NCBI GenBank assembly: GCA_937892955.1
Contig: CALBKH010000003.1
Coordinates: forward strand, 40,084 to 104,083
Direction of reading: 5' to 3'
DNA: 64,000 bases
From: an uncultured Alphaproteobacteria bacterium
GTDB lineage: Bacteria; Pseudomonadota; Alphaproteobacteria; Rhizobiales; Ancalomicrobiaceae
The position numbers and the translations under genes were made by a program. How positions within the stretch are numbered: the first letter of the stretch is position 1; each line of letters starts with the position of its first letter. Shown here in pieces: positions 25,243-34,593 of the stretch. Below the pieces are notes generated by a model. That model was given only the letters and a program-made list of their open reading frames with translations. It made no database searches and was not told the DNA's origin.

Positions 25243-27081
25243 ATGGGCGCCATGACCAAGACCCCGAAGGACGAGACCGCGCGCGAAAGCGACGCGAAGG
25301 GCGGCGAGCAGGAACGCATCGCCAAGGTGCTGGCGCGCGCGGGCCTGTGCTCGCGCCGCGAGGCGGAAGAATGGGTGGCGGCCGGCCGCGTCGCGGTCGA
25401 CGGGGTGGTGCTGACCACGCCGGCGGTGACCGTCGGCCCGGCGAACCGCGTCACCGTCGACGGCAAGCCGCTGCCGACGCGCGAACGCACGCGACTGTGG
25501 CTGTTCCACAAGCCGCGCGGCCTCGTCACCACCACCTCCGATCCGGAGGGTCGGCCGACCGTCTTCTCGGTGCTGCCCGACGACATGCCGCGGGTGATCA
25601 CCGTCGGCCGTCTCGACATCAACACCGAGGGGCTGTTGCTGCTGACCAACGACGGCGGCCTCGCCCGCGTGCTCGAGCTGCCGTCGACCGGCTGGCTCCG
25701 GCGCTACCGGGTGCGCGCCTATGGCGAGGTCGATCAGGCGGCGCTCGACGAACTGAAGAACGGCATCTCGATCGACGGCGTCGACTACGGGCCGATCGAG
25801 GCGATGATCGACCGGGTGCAGGGCTCCAACATCTGGCTGGTGCTGGGCCTGCGCGAAGGCAAGAACCGCGAAGTGAAGCGCGTGCTCGCCACTCTCGGGC
25901 TCACCGTCAACCGACTGATCCGCATCTCCTTCGGGCCGTTCCAGCTCGCCGACCTGGAGGAAGGCGAGATCCGCGAGATCCGCGGCCGGGTGCTGCGCGA
26001 CCAGCTCGGCAAGCGACTGGTGACGGAATCGGGCGCCGACTTCGACGCGCCGCTGGTTCATCACATCCACGGCGAGGGCGACGGCGACGAGGCCCCGAAG
26101 CGTCGCATCAAGGGCTTCACCCCGGCGGGCGAGGAGGCCGATCGCCCGAAGCGCGGCGGCCGCGACGACAAGGGCCGCGGACGCGAGCGGACCAAGATGG
26201 AATTCGTCGGCACCGGCGAGCGCCGCCGCGACGAACGCGGCGAGCGGGACGAGGCCGGCAAGGGACGCGGCGGGCGGTTCTCCGAGGACCGTCGCGGCGA
26301 CGACCGCGGCGATCGGCCGTTCCGGTCGGAAGGGTTCCGCGGACGGCCGGGCGGCGCGCCGAAAAGCGCCGGCTTCCGCGATCGGCCGCAGGGCGAAGGC
26401 CGCGGCGAGAGTGGCGAACGTCGCTATCGTTCGGAAGGGTTCCGCGACGGTGGCAATCGTTCGGCCGGCTTCCGCGACCGCAGCGAGGATCTGCGGCCGC
26501 GGTCGGAAGGGTTCCGTGGACGGCCGGGCGACGACCGTCCGCGCGGTGAAGGCTACCGCGATCGCGGCGAAGGCGGCGGCCGGAGCGAGGGGGGGCGCGG
26601 CCGGCCGCAGCGCGACGAGCGCCCGCGCGGCGAAGGTCGCGGCAAACCCGGCGGGTTCGGCGATCGGCCGCGCGGCGAGCGCGGCTTCCGCTCGGAAGGC
26701 TACCGTGACGGCGGCCATCGCTCGGAAGGGTATCGCGATCGCGGCCCGGGTGGCGAAGGGCGTCCGCGCTCGGAAGGCTTCCGCGATCGTCCCCAGGGCG
26801 AGGGAGCGGGCCGCACCGCCGGCTTCCGCGATCGGCCCGAAGGCGCGTCGAAGAGCAAGGGGTTCAAGCCCCGTCCGGAGGGCTCGAGCTTCGGCCCGCG
26901 TGGGCCGCGTGGCATGAACCCGGGCGGCAAGAAGGGCGGCCGCGACGGTGAGGCCGGCGGCTTCGCGCCGAAGTCGGGCGGGCGTCCCGGTCCCGACGGA
27001 CCGAAGGGCCGCGGCGGCAAGGGGCCGGGACCGAAAGGGCCGCGCGGCAGCGGCAAGGGGCCGCGCGGGGGCCGTTCGTGA
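25243..27081 (+). CDS. Pseudouridine synthase (RluB/RsuA type) with a long disordered R/G/E/D-rich tail
   Basis: Converts a uridine in rRNA to pseudouridine; the RluB group acts on 23S rRNA U2605. Residues about 20-75 form an S4 RNA-binding domain ('ERIAKVLARAGLCSRREAEEW') and about 85-270 the catalytic domain with the Asp motif 'GRLDINTEGLLLLTNDG' and 'REGKNREVKRVL'. From about residue 280 to 612 the protein is a low-complexity tail of repeats such as RSEGFRGRPG, RSEGYRDGG and SAGFRDRP: an Arg-bearing phenylalanine or tyrosine roughly every 10-14 residues in a Gly/Arg/Asp/Glu matrix, ending in basic GPKGPRG repeats. Two Met codons (25243, 25252) are both plausible starts. Its stop overlaps the rsmD start by 4 nt. 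Confidence 0.93.
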   Translation: MGAMTKTPKDETARESDAKGGEQERIAKVLARAGLCSRREAEEWVAAGRVAVDGVVLTTPAVTVGPANRVTVDGKPLPTRERTRLWLFHKPRGLVTTTSDPEGRPTVFSVLPDDMPRVITVGRLDINTEGLLLLTNDGGLARVLELPSTGWLRRYRVRAYGEVDQAALDELKNGISIDGVDYGPIEAMIDRVQGSNIWLVLGLREGKNREVKRVLATLGLTVNRLIRISFGPFQLADLEEGEIREIRGRVLRDQLGKRLVTESGADFDAPLVHHIHGEGDGDEAPKRRIKGFTPAGEEADRPKRGGRDDKGRGRERTKMEFVGTGERRRDERGERDEAGKGRGGRFSEDRRGDDRGDRPFRSEGFRGRPGGAPKSAGFRDRPQGEGRGESGERRYRSEGFRDGGNRSAGFRDRSEDLRPRSEGFRGRPGDDRPRGEGYRDRGEGGGRSEGGRGRPQRDERPRGEGRGKPGGFGDRPRGERGFRSEGYRDGGHRSEGYRDRGPGGEGRPRSEGFRDRPQGEGAGRTAGFRDRPEGASKSKGFKPRPEGSSFGPRGPRGMNPGGKKGGRDGEAGGFAPKSGGRPGPDGPKGRGGKGPGPKGPRGSGKGPRGGRS

Positions 27082-27641
27082 GGATCGTCGGCGGACGGTT
27101 CCGGGGCACGCATCTCCAGGGACCGAAGTCCCAGGCGATCCGACCGACCTCGGACCGGCTGCGCGAGAGCCTGTTCAACATCCTCGCCCACGGCCTCGGC
27201 GATCCGGTCGACGGCGCCCGCGTCCTCGACCTGTTCTCCGGCACCGGGGCGCTCGGCCTCGAGGCGCTGTCGCGCGGCGCCCGCTTCTGCCTCTTCGTCG
27301 AGGAGGCGGCGGAGGCCCGCGGTCTGATCCACACCAACATCGAAGCGACCCATACGACCGGCGTCACCAAGCTGTGGCGGCGCGACGCGACGAAGCTCGG
27401 GCGCTGCGCGCCGATGGAGCCCTTCGACATCGCCTTCCTCGATCCGCCCTACGGCAAGGGGCTGGCCGACGCGGCGCTCGCCGCCCTGCTGGCCGGCGGC
27501 TGGCTGAAGCCGCCGGCGATCGTGGTGGTCGAGGAGAGCGCCGCGGCGGAGGTCTCGATCCCCGCCGGCTTCGAGACCATCGACGCCCGCGCGCAGGGCG
27601 AGACGCAGCTGATCTTTTTACGCCACGTAATCCTCGGCTGA
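27078..27641 (+). CDS. rsmD: 16S rRNA (guanine(966)-N2)-methyltransferase
   Basis: Methylates G966 of 16S rRNA using S-adenosylmethionine. The 187-residue protein shows 'MRIVGGRFRG', the SAM motif 'VLDLFSGTGALGLEALSRGA' and the catalytic 'DPPYGKG' (D-P-P-Y). Translation starts at a GTG overlapping the stop codon of the pseudouridine synthase gene (GTGA), so the two rRNA-modifying enzymes are coupled. Confidence 0.96.
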   Translation: MRIVGGRFRGTHLQGPKSQAIRPTSDRLRESLFNILAHGLGDPVDGARVLDLFSGTGALGLEALSRGARFCLFVEEAAEARGLIHTNIEATHTTGVTKLWRRDATKLGRCAPMEPFDIAFLDPPYGKGLADAALAALLAGGWLKPPAIVVVEESAAAEVSIPAGFETIDARAQGETQLIFLRHVILG

Positions 27642-27850
27642 AATTTCGCCGAAGGGTCGCCGACGCATGAATTCGGCGGCCGTTTTCTGTCCTGTCGTAA
27701 GGTCATGGCCGGCCCGCGCTCGAAAGAGACCGTCGTCTTCTCGACGAGTACCGCCGATTTAATTCCCGTTTAACGCTCCTCCGCCAAGATCTCCCCGGGT
27801 CGATGAAAAAGATCGCCGGTGTGGCGACGGTCGGGGAACGGGGACGAGAC

Positions 27851-29527
27851 ATGCGTATTTCGGTCAAGGCGTCGTTGATCGCCGTCGTCGGCGTGCTCGT
27901 GGTGTTTCTGGGCGTGCAGAGCGGCCTGGGGGTGCTGCAGCTGCGCACGATCCAGCAGGGCGCCACGGACGTGACCACCAACGCGATGCCGTCGCTCAGG
28001 CGGATCGCCGACATCAAACAGGCGGTCACCGAACATCGCCTCCAGGTGGCGAGCCTGGTGATCGACGAGGACCCGACCGCCAGCCAGGCGATCGACGAGC
28101 GAATCAACATCAACGCCAAGAAGCTCGACGCGCTGTTCCGCTCCTATGAGGAAAGCGGTCTCGACGCGGAAGAACAGGCGCTGTGGACCGAGTTCGAGCA
28201 GCGCTGGGCCGAAGACGGCAAGGCGTTGAACGAGGCGCTGTCGCTGAAGCGCCTCACCGACCGTTCGGGCGCGGCGAGCGCACTCGCCCGATCGGTTCCC
28301 GATTTCGACAAGACCCTCCAGCTACTCGATCGCTCGATCGGCGTGCAGACGCGGCATGCCGACGAGGAGAGTGGCCACATCGACGGGGCCTATCGCTCGA
28401 GCCTCTTCGTGTCTCTGGTGCTGGCGGCGGTCGGCCTCGTCATAGGTCTCGGCGCCGGCGCGTTCGTCGTCTTCGGCGTCTCCGGCCCCTTGCGCGGTCT
28501 GACCACGGCGATGCAGGCGATCGCCGGCGGGCGTCTCGATGCGAACATCCCCTCGGTCGGCCGCGCCAACGAGATCGGCGACATGGCACGCACCCTGGTC
28601 GTCTTCCGCGACGGCCTCGCCGAGGCGGAGCGGCTGCGCAGCGAACAGTCGGAGAAGGACCGGGCAGTCGGCGAGCGTATGGCCAAGGAGCGCCGCGAGA
28701 TCGCCGATCGTTTCATGGCCACCATGGGAACGCTGGCGCGCGGCTTCGTGAAGTCCTCCGGCGATGTGGCCGGCGCGGCGAGCGACCTGTCGGCGACGGC
28801 GGAGGAGACCTCGCGTCAGGCCGGTTCGGTCGCCGACGCGGCGAGCGACGCGGCGACCAACGTGCAGACGGTGGCCACCTCGAGCGAGGAACTGGCGGCG
28901 TCGGTGCGCGAGATCACCGGCCGCGTCGGCCAGTCGACCGAAGTGGCCCAGGCGGCGGCCGAGGAAGCGGCCAACACCGAAGCGAACATCCGGCTGCTGT
29001 CGCAAGCGGCGGAGAAGATCGGCGACGTCGTCGAGCTGATCAAGGACATCGCCGGGCAGACCAATCTCCTGGCGCTCAACGCCACCATCGAAGCGGCGCG
29101 CGCCGGCGAGGCCGGCAAGGGCTTCGCGGTGGTCGCCTCCGAGGTCAAGCAGCTCGCCGCGCAGACCGCCAAGGCGACCGACGAGATCGCGCTGAAGATC
29201 GGCGAGATCCAGTCGGCGACCGCCGAGACGGTCGGCTCGATCTCGCGCATCGTCGGCACCATCGGCTCGATCCGCGAGGTCACCTCGTCGATCGCCGGCG
29301 CGGTGACCCAGCAGGGCGCCGCGGCCCAGGAGATCTCGCAGAACACCCATCGCGCCGCGCAGGGTGCGGCGCAGGTCACCGACACCATCGCCGGCGTCGG
29401 CCGGGCGGCGGAGACGACGGGTGCCGCGGCGAACCGGCTGATGGGCCTCTCCGCCGACCTCTCCAGCCAAGCCGACGAGCTCACCCGGCAGGTCGAAAGC
29501 TTCGTGGCGACGCTGCGCGCCGCCTGA
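27851..29527 (+). CDS. Methyl-accepting chemotaxis protein
   Basis: Inner-membrane chemoreceptor. In 558 residues: TM1 at about 7-28, a periplasmic helical bundle with 'LRRIADIKQAVTEHRLQVA' (four-helix-bundle type), TM2 at about 185-210, a HAMP domain ('GPLRGLTTAMQAIAGGRLDANIP', given here by its key segment), and a cytoplasmic coiled coil with the signalling tip 'IAGQTNLLALNATIEAARAGE'. There is no C-terminal pentapeptide for CheR/CheB tethering. The ATG at 27851 gives a clean N-terminus; an upstream start at 27803 is possible. The 5' region contains AT-rich 'TTTAATTCCCGTTTAAC', a possible promoter. No other che gene is adjacent; cheZ lies at 58.5 kb. Confidence 0.93.
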   Translation: MRISVKASLIAVVGVLVVFLGVQSGLGVLQLRTIQQGATDVTTNAMPSLRRIADIKQAVTEHRLQVASLVIDEDPTASQAIDERININAKKLDALFRSYEESGLDAEEQALWTEFEQRWAEDGKALNEALSLKRLTDRSGAASALARSVPDFDKTLQLLDRSIGVQTRHADEESGHIDGAYRSSLFVSLVLAAVGLVIGLGAGAFVVFGVSGPLRGLTTAMQAIAGGRLDANIPSVGRANEIGDMARTLVVFRDGLAEAERLRSEQSEKDRAVGERMAKERREIADRFMATMGTLARGFVKSSGDVAGAASDLSATAEETSRQAGSVADAASDAATNVQTVATSSEELAASVREITGRVGQSTEVAQAAAEEAANTEANIRLLSQAAEKIGDVVELIKDIAGQTNLLALNATIEAARAGEAGKGFAVVASEVKQLAAQTAKATDEIALKIGEIQSATAETVGSISRIVGTIGSIREVTSSIAGAVTQQGAAAQEISQNTHRAAQGAAQVTDTIAGVGRAAETTGAAANRLMGLSADLSSQADELTRQVESFVATLRAA

Positions 29528-29608
29528 TCGAGATTTCGGCGGACCGCTTCGCGACGCCGGCTCCAGCTCCCCGCGTGACCGTCGATCACAGCTCCGACGA
29601 CACGCCCT

Positions 29609-29656
29609 CGGCCCGGACATCGCGTTCCCCACGCGGTGTCCGGGCCGATCTCTTTT
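29609..29656. terminator. Bidirectional terminator between the chemoreceptor gene and mutL
   Basis: An 11-bp stem CGGCCCGGACA / TGTCCGGGCCG plus an inner CGCG / CGCG pairing, followed by ATCTCTTTTC on the plus strand. It serves two convergent genes. Confidence 0.7.
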
Positions 29657-29701
29657 CGGGGTGTGCCTTCACGCCGTCGCGGAGTGCCGCGTCGTCGAGG
29701 C

Positions 29702-31567
29702 TCACTTGCGGCCGAAGAGCCGCTCGATGTCGGCGAGTTTCAGCTCGACCCAGGTCGGGCGGCCGTGGTTGCACTGACCCGAGGCGGGGGTCGCCTCCAT
29801 CTCGCGCAACAGAGCGTCCATCTCCTCCGGCCTGAGGCGGCGGCCGGAGCGCACCGAGCCGTGGCAGGCCATGGTGGCGAGCACCTCGTCGACGTGGCGG
29901 CCGACGCGGTCGGAGGCGTCCCATTCGGCGAGATCGTCGGCGAGATCGCGCACCAGGCCGGCGACGTCGCCGGCGCCGAGGATCGCCGGCACCTCGCGCA
30001 CCGCCACGGCGCCGCCGCCGAAGCTCTCGAGCGTGAGGCCGACCTTCTCGAAGTCGTCGGCGCGGGCGAGCAGGCGGGCGACATCCTCCTCCGGCAATTC
30101 CACCACTTCGGGAATCAGCAACATCTGGCGGGCGACCCCGGTCTCGGCCATCTGGCGCTTGAGCTTCTCGTAGGTGAGGCGCTCGTGGGCGGCGTGGGCG
30201 TCGACGATGACGAGGCCGTCGCGGGTCTGGGCGACGATGTAGTTGGCGTGGATCTGGGCGCGCGCCGCCCCGAGCGGGCGCGCCTCGGCCGTCTCGTCGA
30301 GGGGCGCGACATGGGCGCGAGCGTCGGCGGAGGGCACGATCACCGCATCGAAGGGCGACGGCGCGGTCTCGGCGAGGCCGGGCGCCGGAGAACCGCCCGG
30401 GCGCTCGGGGGCGACGCGCCAGTCGAAGGGCGTCGTCGGCCGACGCTCGTCGCCGCGCCACAGCGGGCCGGCAGGGGGCGTCCACCCGGCGCGCGGCGCG
30501 GCGCCGACCGTCGCGTCGAAGCCGGAGCGCAGGGCGGCGAGGGTCGCCGCGCCACCGGTCGAGGTGGCGCGATGGCCGGCGGCGGCGAGTTGCTGGCGCA
30601 CCGCACCGACCAGGAGGCCGCGCACCAGCGCAGAATCGCGGAAACGCACGTCGGCTTTGGTCGGGTGGACGTTGACGTCGACCTCGCGCGGGTCGAGGGC
30701 CACGTCGAGGACGACGACGGCGTGGCGATCCGACGACATGACGTCGGCATAGGCGCCGCGGATCGCCCCGAACAGCATCTTGTCGCGCACCGGGCGGCCG
30801 TTGACCGTCAGGTACTGATGCACCGAGGAGGCGCGGTGGTAGGTCGGCAGGCCGACCCAACCGGTCAGCCGCACGCCCTCGCGCTCGGCGTCGACGGCGA
30901 GCGCGTTGTCGACGAAGTCGTCGCCGACGATCGCGGCGATGCGGGTGAGGTCGGCCCCCTCGCCGCGGCCGGCCGGCCAGTCGAGGGTCGAACGGTCGGA
31001 GCCGGCGAGCGAGAAGCGCACGTCGGGACGCGACAATGCCAGACGCTTGACCACTTCGGTGATGGCGGCGGTCTCGGCGCGGTCGGATTTGAGGAACTTC
31101 AGGCGGGCCGGCGTGGCGAAGAAGAGGTCGCGCACCTCGACGCGGGTGCCGCGGGTGATCGGGGCCGGGCGTGGCTCGCCGACGAGGCCGCCGTCGAGGG
31201 CGATCTCCCAGCCGTGCTCGTCGCTCGCGTGGCGCGAGGCGATCGACAGACGGGCCACCGCGCCGATCGAGGGCAGCGCCTCGCCGCGGAAGCCGAGGTT
31301 CTCGATCAGGAAGATGTCGTCGTCGGAGAGCTTCGAGGTGCAGTGGCGCTGCACGGCCAGCGCCAGATCCTCGCGCACCATGCCGATACCGTCGTCGGTG
31401 ACGCGGATCAGCGTCTTGCCGCCGCCGGCGGTGACCACGTCGATGCGGGTGGCGCCGGCGTCGAGGGCGTTCTCGACCAGTTCCTTGACCACACTCGCCG
31501 GCCGTTCGATCACCTCGCCGGCGGCGATGCGGTCGACGGTGGTGTCCGACAGGCGATGCACGATCAT
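29702..31567 (-). CDS. mutL: DNA mismatch repair protein MutL
   Basis: Mismatch-repair ATPase that couples MutS to downstream steps. The 621-residue protein has the GHKL ATPase motifs 'ELVENALDAGATRIDV', 'DDGIGM' and 'GFRGEAL', a linker rich in Ala/Pro/Arg (about 330-430), and a C-terminal domain with 'DAHAAHERLTYE', matching the DQHA-x2-E-x4-E endonuclease metal motif, plus 'ACHGSVRSGR' and 'CNHGRPTWVEL'. It is therefore expected to nick DNA itself, as in organisms without MutH. No mutS is nearby. Confidence 0.97.
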   Translation of the reverse strand: MIVHRLSDTTVDRIAAGEVIERPASVVKELVENALDAGATRIDVVTAGGGKTLIRVTDDGIGMVREDLALAVQRHCTSKLSDDDIFLIENLGFRGEALPSIGAVARLSIASRHASDEHGWEIALDGGLVGEPRPAPITRGTRVEVRDLFFATPARLKFLKSDRAETAAITEVVKRLALSRPDVRFSLAGSDRSTLDWPAGRGEGADLTRIAAIVGDDFVDNALAVDAEREGVRLTGWVGLPTYHRASSVHQYLTVNGRPVRDKMLFGAIRGAYADVMSSDRHAVVVLDVALDPREVDVNVHPTKADVRFRDSALVRGLLVGAVRQQLAAAGHRATSTGGAATLAALRSGFDATVGAAPRAGWTPPAGPLWRGDERRPTTPFDWRVAPERPGGSPAPGLAETAPSPFDAVIVPSADARAHVAPLDETAEARPLGAARAQIHANYIVAQTRDGLVIVDAHAAHERLTYEKLKRQMAETGVARQMLLIPEVVELPEEDVARLLARADDFEKVGLTLESFGGGAVAVREVPAILGAGDVAGLVRDLADDLAEWDASDRVGRHVDEVLATMACHGSVRSGRRLRPEEMDALLREMEATPASGQCNHGRPTWVELKLADIERLFGRK

Positions 31568-31730
31568 GGAGCGGGAACCCTCGAAAGGCGGCGATCTTCT
31601 CGGATTCGCACGAACGCGTCACCTGTTTCGGCAGGATGTGACTGGAATTCGAGTTCACTCATGTTGCGACGCAGCGGGAGCATCGCTACTTGTCTGACGC
31701 CATTTCGATTTCCCGAGGACTTACCCCGCC

Positions 31731-32603
31731 ATGCTCAGACCCGCCGCTCCGCTCGTCTCCGGCCTTTCCGCTCTGGCGGAGGACTACGACGCGCTGATCA
31801 GCGACGTCTGGGGCGTGGTCCACAACGGTCTCGCGGCCCATCCCGCCGCCTGCGAGGCGCTGGTCGAGTACCGCCGCCGTGGCGGACGGGTGGTTCTGCT
31901 CACCAACGCACCGCGTCCCTGCGGGTCGATCCATCGTCAGCTCGCCGAGCTCGGCGTCCCGCGCGAGGCCTACGACGATCTCGTCACCTCCGGCGACGTC
32001 ACCCGCGAGATGCTGATGGCGCGGCCGGAGCGCCGCATCACCCATGTCGGCCCCGATCGCGACCTGCCGATCTACGAGGGCCTGCCGCACGAGCTCGTCG
32101 GCGACGCGCAAGCCGACATCATCGTCTGCTCGGGCCTCGTCGACGACCTCACCGAGACGCCGGACGACTATCGCGACCGGCTCGCGGCGCTGGCGGCGCG
32201 CGGGCTGCACATGCTGTGCGCCAATCCGGACCTGATCGTCGAGCGCGGCGAGGAAAAGGTGTGGTGCGCCGGCGCGCTGGCCAAGCTCTACGCGGAAGAA
32301 TTCGGTGGCGAGGTGACGCTGCTCGGCAAGCCCCACGGGCCGGTCTACGGCGAGGTTCGGCGGCGGATCGAGAAGCTCTTCGGCGCGCCGGTCGCCGACG
32401 ATCGCCTGCTGGCGATCGGCGACGGTCTACCGACCGACATCCGCGGCGCCGTCGGCCAGGGGCTCGACGTGCTGTTCGTCACCGCCGGCATCCATGCGGC
32501 CGACTTCGGCCCGGCCGATGCGCCGGATCCGGATCGGGTGGCGGAGCGCCTGCGGGCCGAGGGACTGTCGGTGACCGCCTTCCTGCCGCGCCTCGTCTGG
32601 TGA
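31731..32603 (+). CDS. HAD-superfamily hydrolase, subfamily IIA (TIGR01459 type)
   Basis: Predicted phosphatase of the NagD/4-nitrophenylphosphatase-like HAD subgroup; the natural substrate is not known. The 290-residue protein has the catalytic Asp region 'LISDVWGVVHNG' (D-x-W in place of the usual D-x-D), motif II 'VVLLTNAPR', and motif III/IV 'LGKPHGPVY' and 'AIGDGLPTDIRGA'. The replacement of the second Asp by Trp is seen, as I recall, throughout this alphaproteobacterial subfamily. It is convergent with the ThDP enzyme gene. Confidence 0.88.
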   Translation: MLRPAAPLVSGLSALAEDYDALISDVWGVVHNGLAAHPAACEALVEYRRRGGRVVLLTNAPRPCGSIHRQLAELGVPREAYDDLVTSGDVTREMLMARPERRITHVGPDRDLPIYEGLPHELVGDAQADIIVCSGLVDDLTETPDDYRDRLAALAARGLHMLCANPDLIVERGEEKVWCAGALAKLYAEEFGGEVTLLGKPHGPVYGEVRRRIEKLFGAPVADDRLLAIGDGLPTDIRGAVGQGLDVLFVTAGIHAADFGPADAPDPDRVAERLRAEGLSVTAFLPRLVW

Positions 32604-32609
32604 GCCGAA

Positions 32610-32629
32610 GCGACCGGTGAGCCGGTCGC
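32610..32629. terminator. Hairpin in a 34-bp convergent gap
   Basis: A perfect 8-bp stem GCGACCGG / CCGGTCGC with a TGAG loop between two convergent stops. There is no T-tract, so factor-independent termination is uncertain. Confidence 0.4.
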
Positions 32630-32637
32630 GGCCGTCC

Positions 32638-34314
32638 TCACTTCTTCGCCAGTGCCGTTTCGCGCAGCTTGGTCAGCGTCGTCGTCGGGGTGATCGCCTC
32701 CGGTGCGGTCAGGACGTGGACGAGCACCAGCCCGTCGACGGCGAGCGCCTCGTCGATCACCGTCTCGATGTCCTCGTCACGGGCGAGCGTCAGGCCGACG
32801 GCGCCGTGGGCGCGGGCGAGCGCGGCGAAATCGGGATTGACCAGGGTGGTGGCGTGGACGCGGGCCGGGAACTCGCGCTCCTGGTGCATGCGGATGGTGC
32901 CGTAGATGCCGTTGTCGACGACGAAGGCGACGAGTTTCGCCCCCGATTGCATCGCCGTCGCCAGTTCCTGGCTGTTCATCTGGAAACAGCCGTCGCCGGA
33001 GAACGAGACGACGCGGCGCTCGGGGAACTGCAGCGCCGCGGCGATGGCGCCGGGCAGGCCGTAGCCCATGGTGCCGGAGACCGGCGCGGCCTGGGTGGCG
33101 AATTTGCGGAAGCGCCAGAAGCGGTGGATCCAGGTGGCGTAGTTGCCGGCGCCGTTGGCGATGATCACGTCGTCGGGCAGGCGGGCGCGCAGCGCCGCCA
33201 TCACCTTGCCCATCTGCACCGCGCCGGGCGTCGACGGCAGGTCTTCCGACCAGGCGAGATAGTCGGCGCGGGCGGCGGCGGTCCAGTCCTTCCAGCGGAT
33301 GTCGCCGGGCGGCGGCTCCAGGCTCTCGGCGGCGGCGGCGAAGGCCGTGCCGGAGGCGTGGATGGCGAGATCGGGGCGATAGACGCGACCGAGTTCTTCG
33401 GCGTCGGCGTGGACGTGGACGAAGGCCTGCGTCGGGAAGGGAATGTCGAAGAGCGTGTAGCTCTGGCTCGGCATCTCGGCCATGCGGCCGCCGACCAGGA
33501 GCACGAGATCGGCGTCGCGGATGCGCTTCTGCAGCGCCGGATTGATGCCGATGCCGACGTCGCCGGCGTAGTGCGGATCGAGGTGATCGAAGAGCATCTG
33601 GCGACGGAAGGAACAGGCGACCGGCAGATCGAACTTCTCGGCGAAGCGGGCGAATTGGCGGACCGCCTTCTCGCTCCAGCGCGAGCCGCCGAGGATGGCG
33701 ATCGGCCGCTCGGCCGCCCACAGGCGCTTCTGCAGATCCCACATCTGATTGAGGCCGGGATGGGTCTCGACCACGGTCGCCGGGCGCACGTCGACGGCCG
33801 GCGCCTCCTCGACCAGCATGTCCTCGGGCAGCACCAGCACCACCGGGCCGGGGCGGCCGGAGGTGGCGACGGCGAAGGCGCGGTTGACCATCTCGACCAC
33901 CCGATCGGGCGTGTCGATCTCCGCCACCCATTTGGCGACGGAACCGAAGACCTTGCGGAAGTCCATCTCCTGGAAGGCGCCACGCTCGCGGAAGCCACGC
34001 TCGATCTGGCCGACGAAGAGGATCATCGGGGTACTGTCGTGTTCGGCGACGTGGAGGCCGGCGGCGGCGTTCATGGCACCGGGGGCGCGGGTCACCATGC
34101 AGATGCCCGGCTTGCCGGTGAGTTTGCCGACCGCATCGGCCATGAAGGCAGCGCCGGATTCCTGGCGCGCGAGCACCGTGTCGATGGGACTGTCGGCGAG
34201 GGCGTCGATGACCGCGAGATAGCTCTCGCCGGGGACCAGGAAGACGCGCTCGACACCGTTGGCCTCGAGGGTGTCGACGAGAAGCCTCGCCCCGGTCTTG
34301 CCTTCGCCGCTCAT
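32638..34314 (-). CDS. Thiamine diphosphate-binding enzyme (acetolactate synthase-like)
   Basis: ThDP-dependent enzyme of the acetolactate synthase/benzoylformate decarboxylase family; the reaction is unknown. The 558-residue protein has the N-terminal Pyr domain with the cofactor-activating Glu in 'ARQESGAAFMA', a central FAD/ADP-type domain, and the ThDP motif 'FSGDGCFQMNSQELATA' (G-D-G-x25-28-N, with N in 'VDNGIYGTI'). The C-terminal extension 'ITPTTTLTKLRETALAKK' is short. The ATG at 34314 is chosen because the conserved fold begins 8 residues later. No regulatory subunit gene (ilvH) is adjacent, so it is unlikely to be the biosynthetic acetolactate synthase. Confidence 0.88.
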   Translation of the reverse strand: MSGEGKTGARLLVDTLEANGVERVFLVPGESYLAVIDALADSPIDTVLARQESGAAFMADAVGKLTGKPGICMVTRAPGAMNAAAGLHVAEHDSTPMILFVGQIERGFRERGAFQEMDFRKVFGSVAKWVAEIDTPDRVVEMVNRAFAVATSGRPGPVVLVLPEDMLVEEAPAVDVRPATVVETHPGLNQMWDLQKRLWAAERPIAILGGSRWSEKAVRQFARFAEKFDLPVACSFRRQMLFDHLDPHYAGDVGIGINPALQKRIRDADLVLLVGGRMAEMPSQSYTLFDIPFPTQAFVHVHADAEELGRVYRPDLAIHASGTAFAAAAESLEPPPGDIRWKDWTAAARADYLAWSEDLPSTPGAVQMGKVMAALRARLPDDVIIANGAGNYATWIHRFWRFRKFATQAAPVSGTMGYGLPGAIAAALQFPERRVVSFSGDGCFQMNSQELATAMQSGAKLVAFVVDNGIYGTIRMHQEREFPARVHATTLVNPDFAALARAHGAVGLTLARDEDIETVIDEALAVDGLVLVHVLTAPEAITPTTTLTKLRETALAKK

Positions 34315-34448
34315 GATCGTCCTCCGCGCAGCCTGTTCGCCGCGAGGGTCATCCCATGTCGGACCGGCGGATGGAAGGGGGACGATGCGAAGCCGCCATG
34401 CGGCGTGGCGCGGACGCCGCGAACGGGAGCCGGCGCGGGTGGTGGCGT

Positions 34449-34569
34449 GCGATGGTTCGAGGCCCGGCCTCTCGGCCGGGCACCTCACCATGAAGCGTTG
34501 GTGATCATCGGCACGAAAGCAGGCGCTTCATGGTGAGGTGCGAGCGGAGCGAGCCTCGAACCATCGTGC
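34449..34569. repeat. Intergenic palindrome (family D)
   Basis: Arms of about 46-49 nt at 34449-34497 and 34524-34569 are inverted copies: outer GATGGTTCGAGGC / GCCTCGAACCATC, inner CACCTCACCATGAAGCG / CGCTTCATGGTGAGGTG, with a small CCCGGCC..GGCCGGG hairpin inside the left arm. It resembles palindromes with CTCACCATGA cores that recur in Rhizobiales chromosomes. It occupies the gap between the ThDP-enzyme gene and the next minus-strand gene. Confidence 0.8.
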
Positions 34570-34593
34570 ACCGGCGTTGGGACGACTCGGCGG

